Assembly: GCA_000697665.1 (NCBI GenBank)
Contig: KL197728.1
Span: forward strand, 176,272 to 240,271
DNA length: 64,000 nucleotides
DNA from: Jaapia argillacea MUCL 33604
Lineage: Eukaryota > Basidiomycota > Agaricomycetes > Jaapiales > Jaapiaceae
Direction of reading: 5' to 3'
Shown: positions 37,329 to 47,591 of the stretch, piece by piece
Layout: each line of letters starts with the position of its first letter
Position numbering within the stretch: position 1 is the stretch's first letter
Notes under the pieces: model-generated
Told to the model about the DNA's origin: nothing
Database searches by the model: none
The model's input: the letters and a program-made list of their open reading frames with translations, nothing else
Program-made: the position numbers and the translations under genes

Positions 37329-38622
37329 ATGGCAACGACAGCGTACGTGGTTCTTTAAATGTAAAGCTTCAATGACTGATGAGAGCATATATATTCATCC
37401 CTGCAGAGCATACAGCCTACTGGGAGTGACCTCGTGAGTCTCAAATGGCTGACCCGTTGTGGGGACTGTAATTCATTAGTCACAGGTCTCTCTCGACACC
37501 GTGGATGATGCCGACTCTGACTCTGAAACCGTAAGTGCTGTACGCTTGCCTCGCGATGAAATGAGACTAACGAGATCACACCAGAGGAAGAGGGTTGTGT
37601 TGAACGCCGCTCAAGCAGAGCGTCGTCGCCAAGAAGATAGCGGCTACTTGCAAAAGCGTGCCCGCCGGCGCCATATGGTTGCGACGAAGTTCTCGCCCAT
37701 GATCGTCGACGAGTGGTCTTCGACTCTCGACTACTTGTTGGACCGCCGTACAGAGAAGATTCTCGAGGCAGCCAAAGGAAGCGAGGAACCCATCTGTTCC
37801 CCTCTCACCCAGTTGAAGTCGATCATTGCTGTCATGCGCATGAACGACTCGGCTGCCCCTTTTAAAGATGACAATCTAGGTTGGATGAAAATCGAGCCGG
37901 TCGCAGAGATGCTTCTGGACATCTTTGCAGACCCATTGCATTTTGATGTTGCAAAGTGGATTGGGGTGGGTACCATTGTTCCGTCCTCGGAAGATATCTT
38001 CAAGGAGTATGATCTGGACGGAGGGGCTGAAACCCGGATGCTCTCTGAGTATTAAATCCGCATAGCTCAGATCGAGATGTCCGACTTCTTGGTGTATGCG
38101 CTCGCCTACCCGGCGGACCTCGTCTTCCCAATATATGCGCTTATCTTCGAGCTTGGTGCAGATGTCGACCAAGTTGAGACTCGCATTCACGAAGTTCTCC
38201 AACCTATCGGTCACGGCGAGACAGTCAAGCAATTCTTTCAGAATCTCCGTTCTCGACTGCAGAATCTTCCTCAACCAAAGCTGGATCTCTCAAGTATCAC
38301 TCTCCTCTACTGTGGAATGACTATTGCGAATAATCCCCTTGGTCGTCTTGTTGAAGACCTTCTCGACAACTATCGTCGATTCTCCAATTTCAATCTCGCC
38401 AACGCTAAAGCCATTCAATGGTATGATTTGTCAATTCCTGCACTCGAGATCACGGTACAAAGCACTCTCGACTGCCGCACGAACTGGACTCTTGGAGACA
38501 TAGAGTCCGTCTTGATCGACACATTGCGTGGGTTATCTCTCAACCCATCTGCTTATCCGTCTCCTCTACGCGTGTCTCCTTCCCGGCACCTCCGTAAGCC
38601 ACATATGCCGTCTCCGAGATGA
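37329..38622 (+). CDS. Unidentified nuclear-type protein, ORF interrupted by one in-frame stop
   Basis: Proposed exons are 37329-37342, 37409-37433, 37486-37530 and 37585 onward. Phases fit and donors are gtacgt, gtgagt and gtaagt. The protein begins MATTAIQPTGSDLVSLDTVD, has an acidic DADSDSET patch and a basic stretch (RKRVVLNAAQAERRRQED, KRARRRH) that could be a nuclear signal, then helical sequence without known motifs. A TAA at 38053-38055 ends the frame after 184 codons, but the same frame continues open to 38622 with similar helical composition (QVETRIHEVLQPIGHGETVK). No intron of usable length spans the stop. It is either a truncated gene, a recent nonsense mutation, a sequence error, or two genes. 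Function is unknown. Confidence 0.5.
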
Positions 38623-38691
38623 CGAGCCTGAGGTTGGAGCAGCTGCGCGATTACCATCTCCTCCTAGCTTAGTTTCAAATCAAATGGAATA

Positions 38692-39578
38692 CTATGCCTT
38701 CCTTTCCCTCTGCAATAACTCATTGAGACACCTCACAACGATCCCTACTCCTTCCTCCACATCGGCCCTATCCTCTTCTTTGACCCGTCGGAGAACCCGT
38801 GCGAATTTATCCGGATGCCATCTCAACAGTGCCTCTCGGATCCGATCTTTTCGACAGCGGGCATCGGAATGATATCTGGAAAGTAATAAATTGCAGATTG
38901 TAGTAGGCGTAATATCGGCAGGTGAGGTTGGTTGAGGGTAAGTGGGCCATGGGATCGAGGTGAAGGAGAGTGATGAAGGAGATGTGAGGTAGAGCCAAAG
39001 GCACTGGTGCATTCGCCAAGCGGAGGGGACGACGTCTCGTTGCACTTTGGCTAAGGATCGATACAGTTTCTTTACTTCTCTACCGAGTTCACGGTTGTGC
39101 GTATTCACCGAGAGCAGTTCGGCGGATATGAGGTGTTTGTCCGCGATTGCACGATGGAGGGATTTATCGAGACGATGGTTTTCCTGTCTCGCAATCTCTG
39201 ATTCTTGAATGCGTCGACAATTTTCGTCGAGGGCTTGTTGGAGTTCGAGCTTGTGGCGCTCGTTTTCCACGTGTAGTTGGTCGAGTTCGTCCTCGAGCAG
39301 GTCGCGTTCGCGCTGAGCCTCCCCTACGTGGTATAATATCAATGACGGATGTTCCAGGTATGATAAGTCAGGTATTTAAGGATACCTTCTCGGATCCGGG
39401 TCTCCAGCAAGAAATTCGTGATCTCCTCCCTGAATGCCTTCATCTCGCCATCTAACATGATCGAGAGAGGGCTCTTTGGAGCGCCCTTTAGGACACAGCG
39501 AACTGCAACACGGATGTCGGCCCACTTGAAAAGCAGGTTACCATCCTCGAGTTCTTGGAATTCGGATTTGGACTGCAT
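38692..39578 (-). CDS. Coiled-coil protein with C-terminal J-like HPD segment (copy 2)
   Basis: ATG at 39578. Exon 1 begins MQSKSEFQELEDGNLLF and ends ETRIREG. An intron (donor gtatcc, acceptor cgtag) of about 60 bases leads into EAQRERDLLEDELDQ, a coiled coil of about 110 residues. Then come SPSSLSFTSIPWPTYPQPTS, PADITPTTICNLLLSRYHSD, EALLRWHPDKFARVLRRVKE and VGIVVRCLNELLQRERKA. The C-terminal 90 residues match those of the gene at 31175-32909 closely. The HPD motif within LRWHPDKF suggests a divergent J-domain. The helix preceding it carries RKDRIREALLRW, which fits helix II. Hsp70 partnering is inferred, not shown. This copy has a much shorter coil than copy 1. Confidence 0.75.
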
Positions 39579-39802
39579 GTTGAGTGAAACTAGTTGACGA
39601 GCAAGGCGAGGGGGTGTGGAGGAAACGTGTCATGGGCGTTGTGGTGCCTGCAAATCGCCAAATCAATCATGGTTCAGGAAAAGTGCCGATAAATCCGTTG
39701 ACGTTGCTTCTTTGTGGCTGTGCAGCATTGCATCCGAATCCTTCCGGATCAGGCAAGATCAGAAATTTCGTGATTCCTGGCGTTTACCTTTTGCTCATTC
39801 CT

Positions 39803-41900
39803 ATGGCAACGTTACCGACGCCCGTCAAGGATTCATCACCATCACAATCCGAGCCGCAAAATATCTTGCGTTTCAGACAATGGCTATCCTTAAATGGGGC
39901 CTCACTGAATCCTAACATCCAATTCATCGCCAGTAAATATCAGACTTCTCTCTATTTATCATCGAACTGCTTATCGTCTCAAATCTGAAACCATCACCAC
40001 AACTAACTGATTTCCATCATTTACCCACCTTTATCCCGTTACCTCCAACCACTCACACTGGTTGTTCGATCATAACGTACTCCTCCCGACACCTTTGTTC
40101 GCAAACTTGTAGCACCATCCGGCTTCTCCGTTCATGCAACGGCGGCCTTAGATGCTGATACGAAAGTCGTGGAATGTCCGTTCGGACTGGCTATCACGAA
40201 GGATGTAGCGATGGACTCCCTTAGTGCTCTGTTGGGCGAGGATGGGATGTGGTTGTGTGGTCGGTGGAGTGAACGACAGTTGATCTGTTCGTACTTGTGT
40301 TTTCACTGGATTATCGAGGAAGCCAACCAGTTCGTACTCTTCCTCTACTTCTCGTTCCCGTTACACCAGACCCGACTGCGCATCTTGGTATCTGATTTCC
40401 CTTTCCAGTTCACAATGCAGTCTAAACCACTTGCCATACCTAAACACCCTCCCAAGCCCATCGAAACTCCTCACCCCACTCCATTTCACCGAAAATGAAC
40501 TGGAGGCATTCAAAGGAACCAACCTCTACGGTGCCACTCTCGACCGGCGACGAGAGTGGCAGGAACAATGGGAGGTCTGTAAAGTTGTCATCGATTCCGT
40601 CAACCCTGAATTGGGGAATGCTTTTACATGGTGAGAATAACCTCTTTACTGGAAACCAGAAGATTGACTTGACGGCCGGTCTTGTTGTAGGGAGAAGTAC
40701 CTCACAGCAGCGACTTACGTCTCCTCCCGCTCCTTCCCATCAACCCTTCTCTCCCCGGAACCTACTCTCCAAATAACCCGTGATTCATACCCAGTGTTGC
40801 TACCAGGCATTGACGCTCTAAACCATCTACGGGGACAACCGGTCTCGTGGGTGGTATCATACCCACCAACCCCCGAGCCCACACCTCCTTCCCAATCAGA
40901 CGAAGACAACGACGACTCGGACTCGGACAGCACCCCCACTCCCACTCAGACTTCGTTCTCCCCCTCTCAGATCGCCTTTCCTTCCTCAAGCCCTCCCACA
41001 ACCCCAACCATATCCCTTGTTATCCACACCCCTACCCCAAGCGGGTCTGAGCTCTTTAACAACTACGGCCCTAAACCGAACGCGGAGCTGATATTGGGTT
41101 ATGGGTTTTCAGTTGAGGGTAATGCGGATGATACTATCGTGTTGAGGATTGGGGGGAGTGAGAAGAGATGGGAGGTTGGAAGGGCGAGGAAGGTGGCCGA
41201 CGTCGACGAAAAGGCGGAGGGGGCTGAAGGAAAGTCTCAGGGAGAAGGAGAAGGCGAAGAAGGTTCAGTAAAGACCATCTGGGGAACAGGGGTCGAAGGC
41301 CTCTGGGAAGAAATCGTCGGCGCCGTTGTCGGCTCCTCTCGAAAATCCAAAGCCAAGGCCAAGGCTAAAGCGCGTAAGCAACATCGAGAAGAAGGAGGTG
41401 GTCTCCATGCGGTACAAGAACACGAGGAGGAAGAAATCAATGCGGAGGAAGAAGAGTTGAGTTTTGAAGACGAGTTCGAAGCGGCTGAGTTGTTGAGGGG
41501 TATGGTGCAGATGTTGATTGATAGACTTCCCATTGATCCTGGTGATGAGGGGTTTGAGAGTGACGGGATGAGGGAGGAAGTTGTCAAGATGTTGACCGAT
41601 TACCTTGAAGGTAAGTTTCGTCAATTTCTTCGTCGTTCCTAATTGTGGGCGACACTAACTTAATGATCATCATTGGAATTTGTAGGCCAAACTGATATCC
41701 TCGACTCTCTCCTCGAATTTGCGGATGACAGAGCGCAGGAAGCGATCGACAACGCAAGAGAGCGAGGAATCGAACTCTGTTTGGAGGGTGAAGAATATGA
41801 AGGAGCCGAGGATGAGCATCATACCGCGGAACCGGAGGCCGAAGTGGAGATTGACAAGGCAGGCGATGATGAGGGGGAAGGATCAACGGACACTAGTTGA
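39803..41900 (+). CDS. SET-domain protein lysine methyltransferase (SETD3/SETD6/RKM type)
   Basis: Start at 39803 (MATLPTPVKDSSPS). Exon 1 ends at 39932 and joins exon 2 at 40113 to give NPNIQFIATPSGFSVHATAA. It continues VVECPFGLAITKDVAMDSL, LHFTENELEAFKGTNLYGAT and YVSSRSFPSTLL. The SET core has LPGIDALNH (SAM and substrate pocket) and GSELFNNYGPKPNAELILGY, the classic Rubisco-LSMT/SETD6-type signature. Between these two motifs lies an Asp/Ser/Thr/Pro-rich insert of roughly 60 residues (DEDNDDSDSDSTPTPTQTS). The C-terminus is acidic with a KAKAKAKARKQ basic run, and the last exon (about 41687-41900) ends in EGEGSTDTS. It probably methylates a ribosomal or nuclear protein. The intron between WIIEE and LPYLNTLPSP (about 40320-40420) could not be placed exactly. 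Confidence 0.85.
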
Positions 41901-42160
41901 ACCTAAGAGCCATGACTGAGCTTTGCGAAAGGTGAAGGACGAAATCACTGTGGTTAATTGGGTTATGGTATGAATGTGTGTATCTTCGGTTTCAGCATAG
42001 ACGCTAATGATCATCGTGGGGGATTATATCTTGAGGTGTTCTATCCAGTTCTTGCGCGAGGATCACATCTCATTCTGGGATTATCGAGGACAGTGACTAT
42101 TACAGATGTCATCGATAAGCACTATTAACCTCAACCTACAACCCGCAAACTATCGTCACC

Positions 42161-43609
42161 TCACTGCTCTCCCAAGATGTCCTCAACAGGCTGCAAACCC
42201 AATCTATATATCCTATTCGAGTTGTGGAACAAAGCATTCTTGACGATTTGTATGGCTTGGATCTCGGTCAAGTCGCGAGCGGTTATGAGTTGCGAGAGGA
42301 CCTGGAGATGTTCTCGTAAGTGAATGTAAGAGAGAACGACGGGAGCGCCGTACCTCGTAGAGCGCCTCCCGAGCTTGGAGGCTACCCAGGTAATACGACT
42401 CTGGCCACCAGTGTCCATCAGCTGGAATCAAAAGCCAAAGTGCATGTGAGTGGACGTTCTCCCAAACTCGAACACCAACTTACTCGACCACAAAATCTTA
42501 TTCGTAGGGCACAACTCCAGCACTTGCCTGATCACATCCCTCTGTCCCTCCCCATTTACAAAAGGGAAGATCTCCCCGAAATCCACGTATGCATTACGAT
42601 AAACGGAGCAGAGATATCCTGCGTCACGAGTATATGGGTATGAAGAGTGGAGGAGGATAAAGGGAGTTTCGGGGAAGTGCGCTATGAGGGGTTGGAGATG
42701 GGCAGGTGAGGAGAGCGGGAGTGAGATGTCATTGTCTCCGAGTCCGGTGTGGAATTGGACTGGGAGGGAAGCGGGGTAAACAAGTGAAATGACGAGATAG
42801 GGGATGGGTACACAAACTTGGTTTCTTGCATACTCCAGCAACTTCACAAGTCATCCTCACGATCAAGTCGTTAAAGGCCTTCTCAGCGATTCTCAACTGC
42901 TTTGTCGTCTGGTACCGACTCACTGCCACCATCATGGATTCTTCAATCTCGGCAGATGTGTTCGAGATGGCGACGTTCAATCCTGTCCTGTAACATGCGA
43001 CGGATTTGAAACCGACCACTTCTGGGTCGGCGGCGGAATGTTGGAGGGCCTTGCTGAATGCAGAAATAAACGACTCGAGGAGGGCCGGAGTAACCACAGA
43101 GGCTTTCTGGGAGTCTATGAGGGAGGAGAGGATACCCTGGGGTGCGGTGAGGAGGGCGATTTGAAGAGGAGAGTCGTGAAACAGACCTGAGCGAGGACTT
43201 CGACTCTGACGATCCTCTTCGAGGGGCTCTTGGTGAACTGGTCATGCCACTTGTACCCCTCCGCGATCCCCCCATCTCCAAACAAGTCATCGAACAAGAC
43301 GCATTGGATACCCGTCGGTTTCAAAAACATCTTGCACAACTCGTCATAGTCTGTCTTGTCCCTCGCCTCTTTCACTCCCTCCCATGTGGCCCTTTCACCT
43401 TCCAAGCCGAAGACCGGGGCTAATTGGGCAGTGGCTCTATAACATGCCAGGGTGTGAGGGGAGTCTTCAAGGAGAGCCGGTCCTTGCGCTTCTGAGATAA
43501 GGCCTTCGAAGGGGACATAAGACCGATAGGCGGCTTTGAGCAAGGGATGGGCATGGTTGTCAATGGCAGGGTAGTTAAATGTTACGTGGCGCAAAGATGG
43601 GTAGAGCAT
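42161..43609 (-). CDS. FluG-type amidohydrolase (amidohydrolase domain only)
   Basis: ATG at 43609 (MLYPSLRHVTFNYPAIDNHA); an upstream Met at 43726 is less likely. Exon 1 (43187-43609) has the metal motif DNHAHPLL and FEGLISEAQGPALLEDSPH. Exon 2, entered at acceptor accccag, starts GILSSLIDSQKAS. Splicing after VCKKP gives KKPIQFHTGLGDNDISLP, LLHSSYPYTRDAGYL, NAYVDFGEIFPF and, across the next intron, KILWSTDGHWWPESYYLG. These are the His and Asp ligand motifs of the N-terminal amidohydrolase half of fungal FluG. The protein ends VEDILGEQ at 42161 without the glutamine-synthetase-like half, so this is the stand-alone form. The substrate is unknown. It is first gene of a duplicated block, and its partner copy near 47 kb is dead. 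Confidence 0.87.
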
Positions 43610-43902
43610 TGTGGTCGGTGAATGTGAGGCGGCCAAGGAATTGTGTCGAGATATGCATCTGATCAGGCTGATGAGAGCTAATCTGGGAGATCGACATCGA
43701 AGCCGACGCTGACAATCGCAAGACACTCTGATCTTTCCTCATCGGGAATCACTCCCACGCTCGACGAGCAACGAGTTGATCACATTCAAGGCAGCATAAG
43801 GATGGTTCGACGACAGACTGATACTTGGATATAGTCCACGTAGTACGAGACGTAAGAATTCAATGTCCATCCAAGAAACACAAAACGGAGGGGATTCTGA
43901 TG

Positions 43903-45864
43903 TTAATGTGGCGTATTCTCCAACAGATTGCTGCTTTCAGAGCTCCACCCAACCCAAACACCACTTGGCCGGGTACCTCGACCAGCCCCAGCTGGCAGAA
44001 CATCCACAGGTGTGGGATCAGAAAACCAAGCTCTGGAATCGTGGGGGACAGACTCCACCCGTTCGTCACTCGGGGAGATGGTGTCAGAAAATGCCTTCGA
44101 CCAATCTTGCCAATCATCCTGGGAATCGCGAGCAGAGCCCAAATTATACGCTGAGCGGCTGGACCTAGTCGACGACGTCCGTTTCAAACGATAACTTTCT
44201 CGTCGCGACTTCAATGACCCTTCACAATAGTTGGCTAAATCCGAAGTCAGATTCGAATTTCTCCATAGATAGGTGAGAAGCACGAACATTCTGGCGAACG
44301 CTTGGCCAATGTGCTGGCAACGTAAAGTCCAAACGCAAGCCAAGCCATGAACATGGATGCAGTCTCGAGAACAGCATGTGAGTTTACACTGTAGAGGAAC
44401 CACAAATCGACTCACCCCAACAAATACAGAAACAATGAAAGACAACACCGACTTTATCTGCAATTCGCGGCAGAGGTATGAGACATTGATAACCGCAGGT
44501 TGTTTGACAAGAGAGCTCATTGGGATGTAACCATATGACTCCGATTCCTTGGGATACATCCTCAAGATCTGGGAACCGCTGAAGTTATTTGCGAGGCTGC
44601 TCAGTGCAGAGTAAGGCCACGATAGAATGTAGTCGCCGGGAGACGCGAAAAAGTGTGAGCCGTTGGGCAAAGCATAGGGCTCGATCGTCTCGTTTAGCAT
44701 CGTCATATTGGAATAGATACAATTCGGTTTGTAGATGCCAAGGTCAATTTCGGCGGCACCTGATAGGGCCTTGAGGAAGTTGGTATATGGGGTCGGATCC
44801 CCGTCACTCGTGGTGAGTTCATACGAGGACAAACCATTGGCCCACGACGCTTGACCACTGTTGAGACCAAGCTGCAGGGAAGCTTGCCAGCACTGAAGCC
44901 TGTCTTGCGGAGTGGGTGAATAATTTGAATTGATCATTGTCCCGTCTGAGTTTTGGAAAGAAGGGCAATAGGTCGTGCCAGCCACCCCGACGCGAACGAA
45001 GGGATATAATCCAGGGCCAGGAGGGCTCGCAACTGCTGCGAGGAGATCTTGAGATAACCTTCCGAGAACATTATAGACTTGGTACCGAACTTCGACTCCC
45101 ATCCGAGGCAGCTGGTTGGCAGTCGGCACGAAGGTATCCCCACTTTCGGGAATGACAAACTCCCACCGTGCGACAATCATGAACTCGGGACTGGGGGTGT
45201 TGCTGCAAGTGTAGAGGGCCTACGAAGCATTAGCTTCGCCCATGTATCTCTCAGAGGCGAACTTACCCAAGCCTTCACAGTGGCAGTACTGCTTTCCACC
45301 ATCACGACGAAGGTGTCGATATATCTCTCACTCGCATCGTAACACATGCTCATAGGGGTGGCAGTATACGGGAATGCCGTGGATACGCCCTAACACGTAT
45401 AGGGAGTCAGGGAGGGATAGCCAGGGGGAGGAAAGGGGCCAACTTTTTCCATCTGGATCACAGTCCATTTAAACAAACCATTACTGGTTGTAAAGTCGTC
45501 ACCTACATTTAACAAATGGTTACTGCATGTCGTGGAGGGCCTCAACGCTGCAGGCACGAGAGGTGTCCACCACATGGGTTGCGTATAGTTGTAATCCGAT
45601 CGGATGACGACGATCGAATCATACCCTTGGACCGCAACTAAAGTAGCGAAGTGAAGCGTTAGCTTATGGAGATTTGCTGTTTGTGGGTACAGACCGTTCA
45701 AGAGGGTGAGAATGATGAGGGTCATAAGTGAAATGAAGAAAATAGTTGTAAAATGGCGCCATGGGTAAGGTCGAGTGATTGGGTATGCCTACAGCGATCG
45801 CGGATGAGTCTGGTGCCGTAGAGACTTGATCGAATGGCCTCACAGGTGCACCCGGAAAAGTCAT
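43903..45864 (-). CDS. Two-TM membrane glycoprotein of unknown function (paralogue B)
   Basis: Exon 1 encodes MTFPGAP (ATG 45864). After an intron comes AYPITRPYPWRHFTTIFF, running into a membrane segment (ISLMTLIILTLLNGLY). The ectodomain includes VAVQGYDSIVVIRSDYNYTQ, MWWTPLVPAALRPSTTC, VGVAGTTYCPSF, AAEIDLGIYKPN and AVINVSYLCREL, with many N-x-S/T sites and conserved Cys. A second membrane segment (TASMFMAWLAFGLYVASTLA) follows an intron near 44335-44415, and a Ser-rich tail ends in SESSNLLENTPH at 43903. A continuous 425-codon frame here runs through that intron and should not be taken as the protein. Intron positions equal those of paralogues A and C. Family and function are unknown. Confidence 0.8.
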
Positions 45865-46414
45865 TTGGAATCGTCAGGATGTGTTTGTGTGAGGAATATG
45901 GGGGGTCGGATTCGGCCCATCTCCCTGTTAATATTATACGCAAACGGCTTGGATAGCTACAGTGTGGTGCGGAGATACAGGGGTTGTAATTGGCCTAGAG
46001 AAGTCTGAGATTCATAGACCAACTCAAAGCGGGCAGGGCGTGGCCCATCACCAGTAAACTCAAGGAAGGTTGGGGCTAAGTGAAGCAGTAAATGTGGTAC
46101 TCGGTGGTCGACACGACGAAGGATGTGCCTGGTATCTCGCCCGTATTCGGTTTGAAAATTGGGGCACGTAGGGCGATGGGAATAGCTGCAGGATGTTTCC
46201 GGCCATCCTGCGTTTCGGCACTGAGGTGGAGTTGCGCAATTGAAGTGCGGCGATGAAGAGAACGGCGATGAAGAGCTCAACGACAGAACAGCTCATCACT
46301 GGCACGCACGCGTCACGTTCCCAGCCCATCGCATATTTTCTTCAGCCTTGGTGTGCACTGTGCTGCTATGTTGTCCTGGTATCTCTCTCTTCTATCTTTC
46401 TATCATCGTTCGAT

Positions 46415-46985
46415 CACGCCGCAGTGGATCAACCCATCCGAACCCGCACCTATAGAACTCCGATCACGCCTAACCAGCCATGTAGATGAGGGTTTCGCTC
46501 TGTTCCTCCGTCAAGGGAACTTCAATTATCCAGTGCGCCACTCATCATTCCCTCGCATTCGATATTCTATCGCTCATGGAAGATACTTATAGTATCGACG
46601 CGTATGACGCGTTGCTCCATTTCAATCCATGCCATTGAAATGTTGCTAGTTTGAAGCTGTCAAAGGAGAGGTCCTCCTGTCTGGTGCTTTGGCTGATCCG
46701 TCCTGCCTCCACTTCAATGTACCCCCACAAGTAGGCCGATCCATCACCCACATGGTCAAAGCTAGGTAATCCAACATGGTTTGGTATAGTCCAACGGGTA
46801 TAGACACCAAGGAGATAATCCGTACGCAGCTCAGGGACCCGTAAGTTGTCATATCGTCATGTGGAAAATGCGTCATCCCAAAAATTTCCCTCAAGGTGAT
46901 CGGAGGCTGCGACAAGACTGGGGAAAACCTTCACGATTTCACCGAACTCTTCATGATTCCATGTAATCCCAGTCCATAATCGGCT
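46415..46985 (+). pseudogene. IlvD/EDD dehydratase pseudogene
   Basis: Decayed copy of the gene at 53738-56090, in the same place relative to the membrane glycoprotein gene. Matching DNA starts upstream of the start codon (cgatcacgccgc). The start ATG is GTG here. LRSRLTSHVDEGFALFLR aligns with LRSRLTSYGDEGFALFLR, KGEVLLSGAL with RGVLLSGAL, the MYLR region is degraded, and the GGCDKT segment survives as a fragment near 46900. There are several internal deletions, and everything after the third motif is missing. This is a host gene, clearly non-functional. Confidence 0.8.
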
Positions 46986-46999
46986 GGTCGGGGCCACTG

Positions 47000-47310
47000 G
47001 TGAACACCCCAGTGATTCAGGTCCCGCATTTAGCCCTAATGAATCGTTGTCGCCGCTTGTACCTCCCAAAATCGCGCCAACTCCAATCGAATCATTGAAC
47101 AAGACGCATCGGTTGCCCATCGGTTTCGTCGACATCTTACGCGGTTGTGTTCAGACTTGTTCATAGCGACCTTTACTCTCTCGCGTGTGGCCTCGTCCGA
47201 CCCTTTCAAAGCCCAAGACTGCAGAATAGGTAAATGTTATGTGGTGCAAAGATGGGTGGAGCTTTGTGGTGAGTGAGCGTGATGAGGCCAAGGAAAGATG
47301 TGCAAGTCAT
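47000..47310 (-). pseudogene. FluG-type amidohydrolase pseudogene (N-terminal fragment)
   Basis: Matches the start region of the gene at 42161-43609. GNRCVLFNDSIGVGAI corresponds to GIQCVLFDDLFGDGGI, and DNA around 47230-47310 (taaatgttatgtggtgcaaagatgggtgga) matches 43572-43640, with the initiator ATG changed and about 130 bases deleted between the two pieces. The upstream leader is also homologous to about 47400. The rest of the gene is gone. Confidence 0.75.
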
Positions 47311-47591
47311 ATATTTGATCACAGTTAGCGCTATAGAATCTTGTATTGCTGACGATTGCGAGGCGTTGGAAGTTCAGATCTTTCCTACGAGTAGTTGGGA
47401 ATCCACTCGCGCGCCGCATGAATACCATGTTCACCACGATCCCTCAATGCACAACGGATTGCGCATATTCAACTGCATATAAACGTATTTGCATGTTTCG
47501 ACTATATACACCATACAGACATCGTCCACGCGAGAGATGGAAGAGTCCTATCACATTGTCCATCAAAATACGAAAGCAGGAGATTCTGCTG

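Noticed and set aside
38040-38065. A 17-base GT..AG 'intron' that would remove the TAA at 38053
   Set aside because: Far below the minimum intron length and it would shift the downstream frame.
41237-41624. Minus ORFs of about 120 codons, Ser-rich
   Set aside because: Antisense of the acidic/basic low-complexity part of the SET-domain gene.
43903-45180. 425-codon continuous minus ORF in glycoprotein B
   Set aside because: It reads through the intron before the second membrane segment. Comparison with paralogues A and C shows the spliced form is right.
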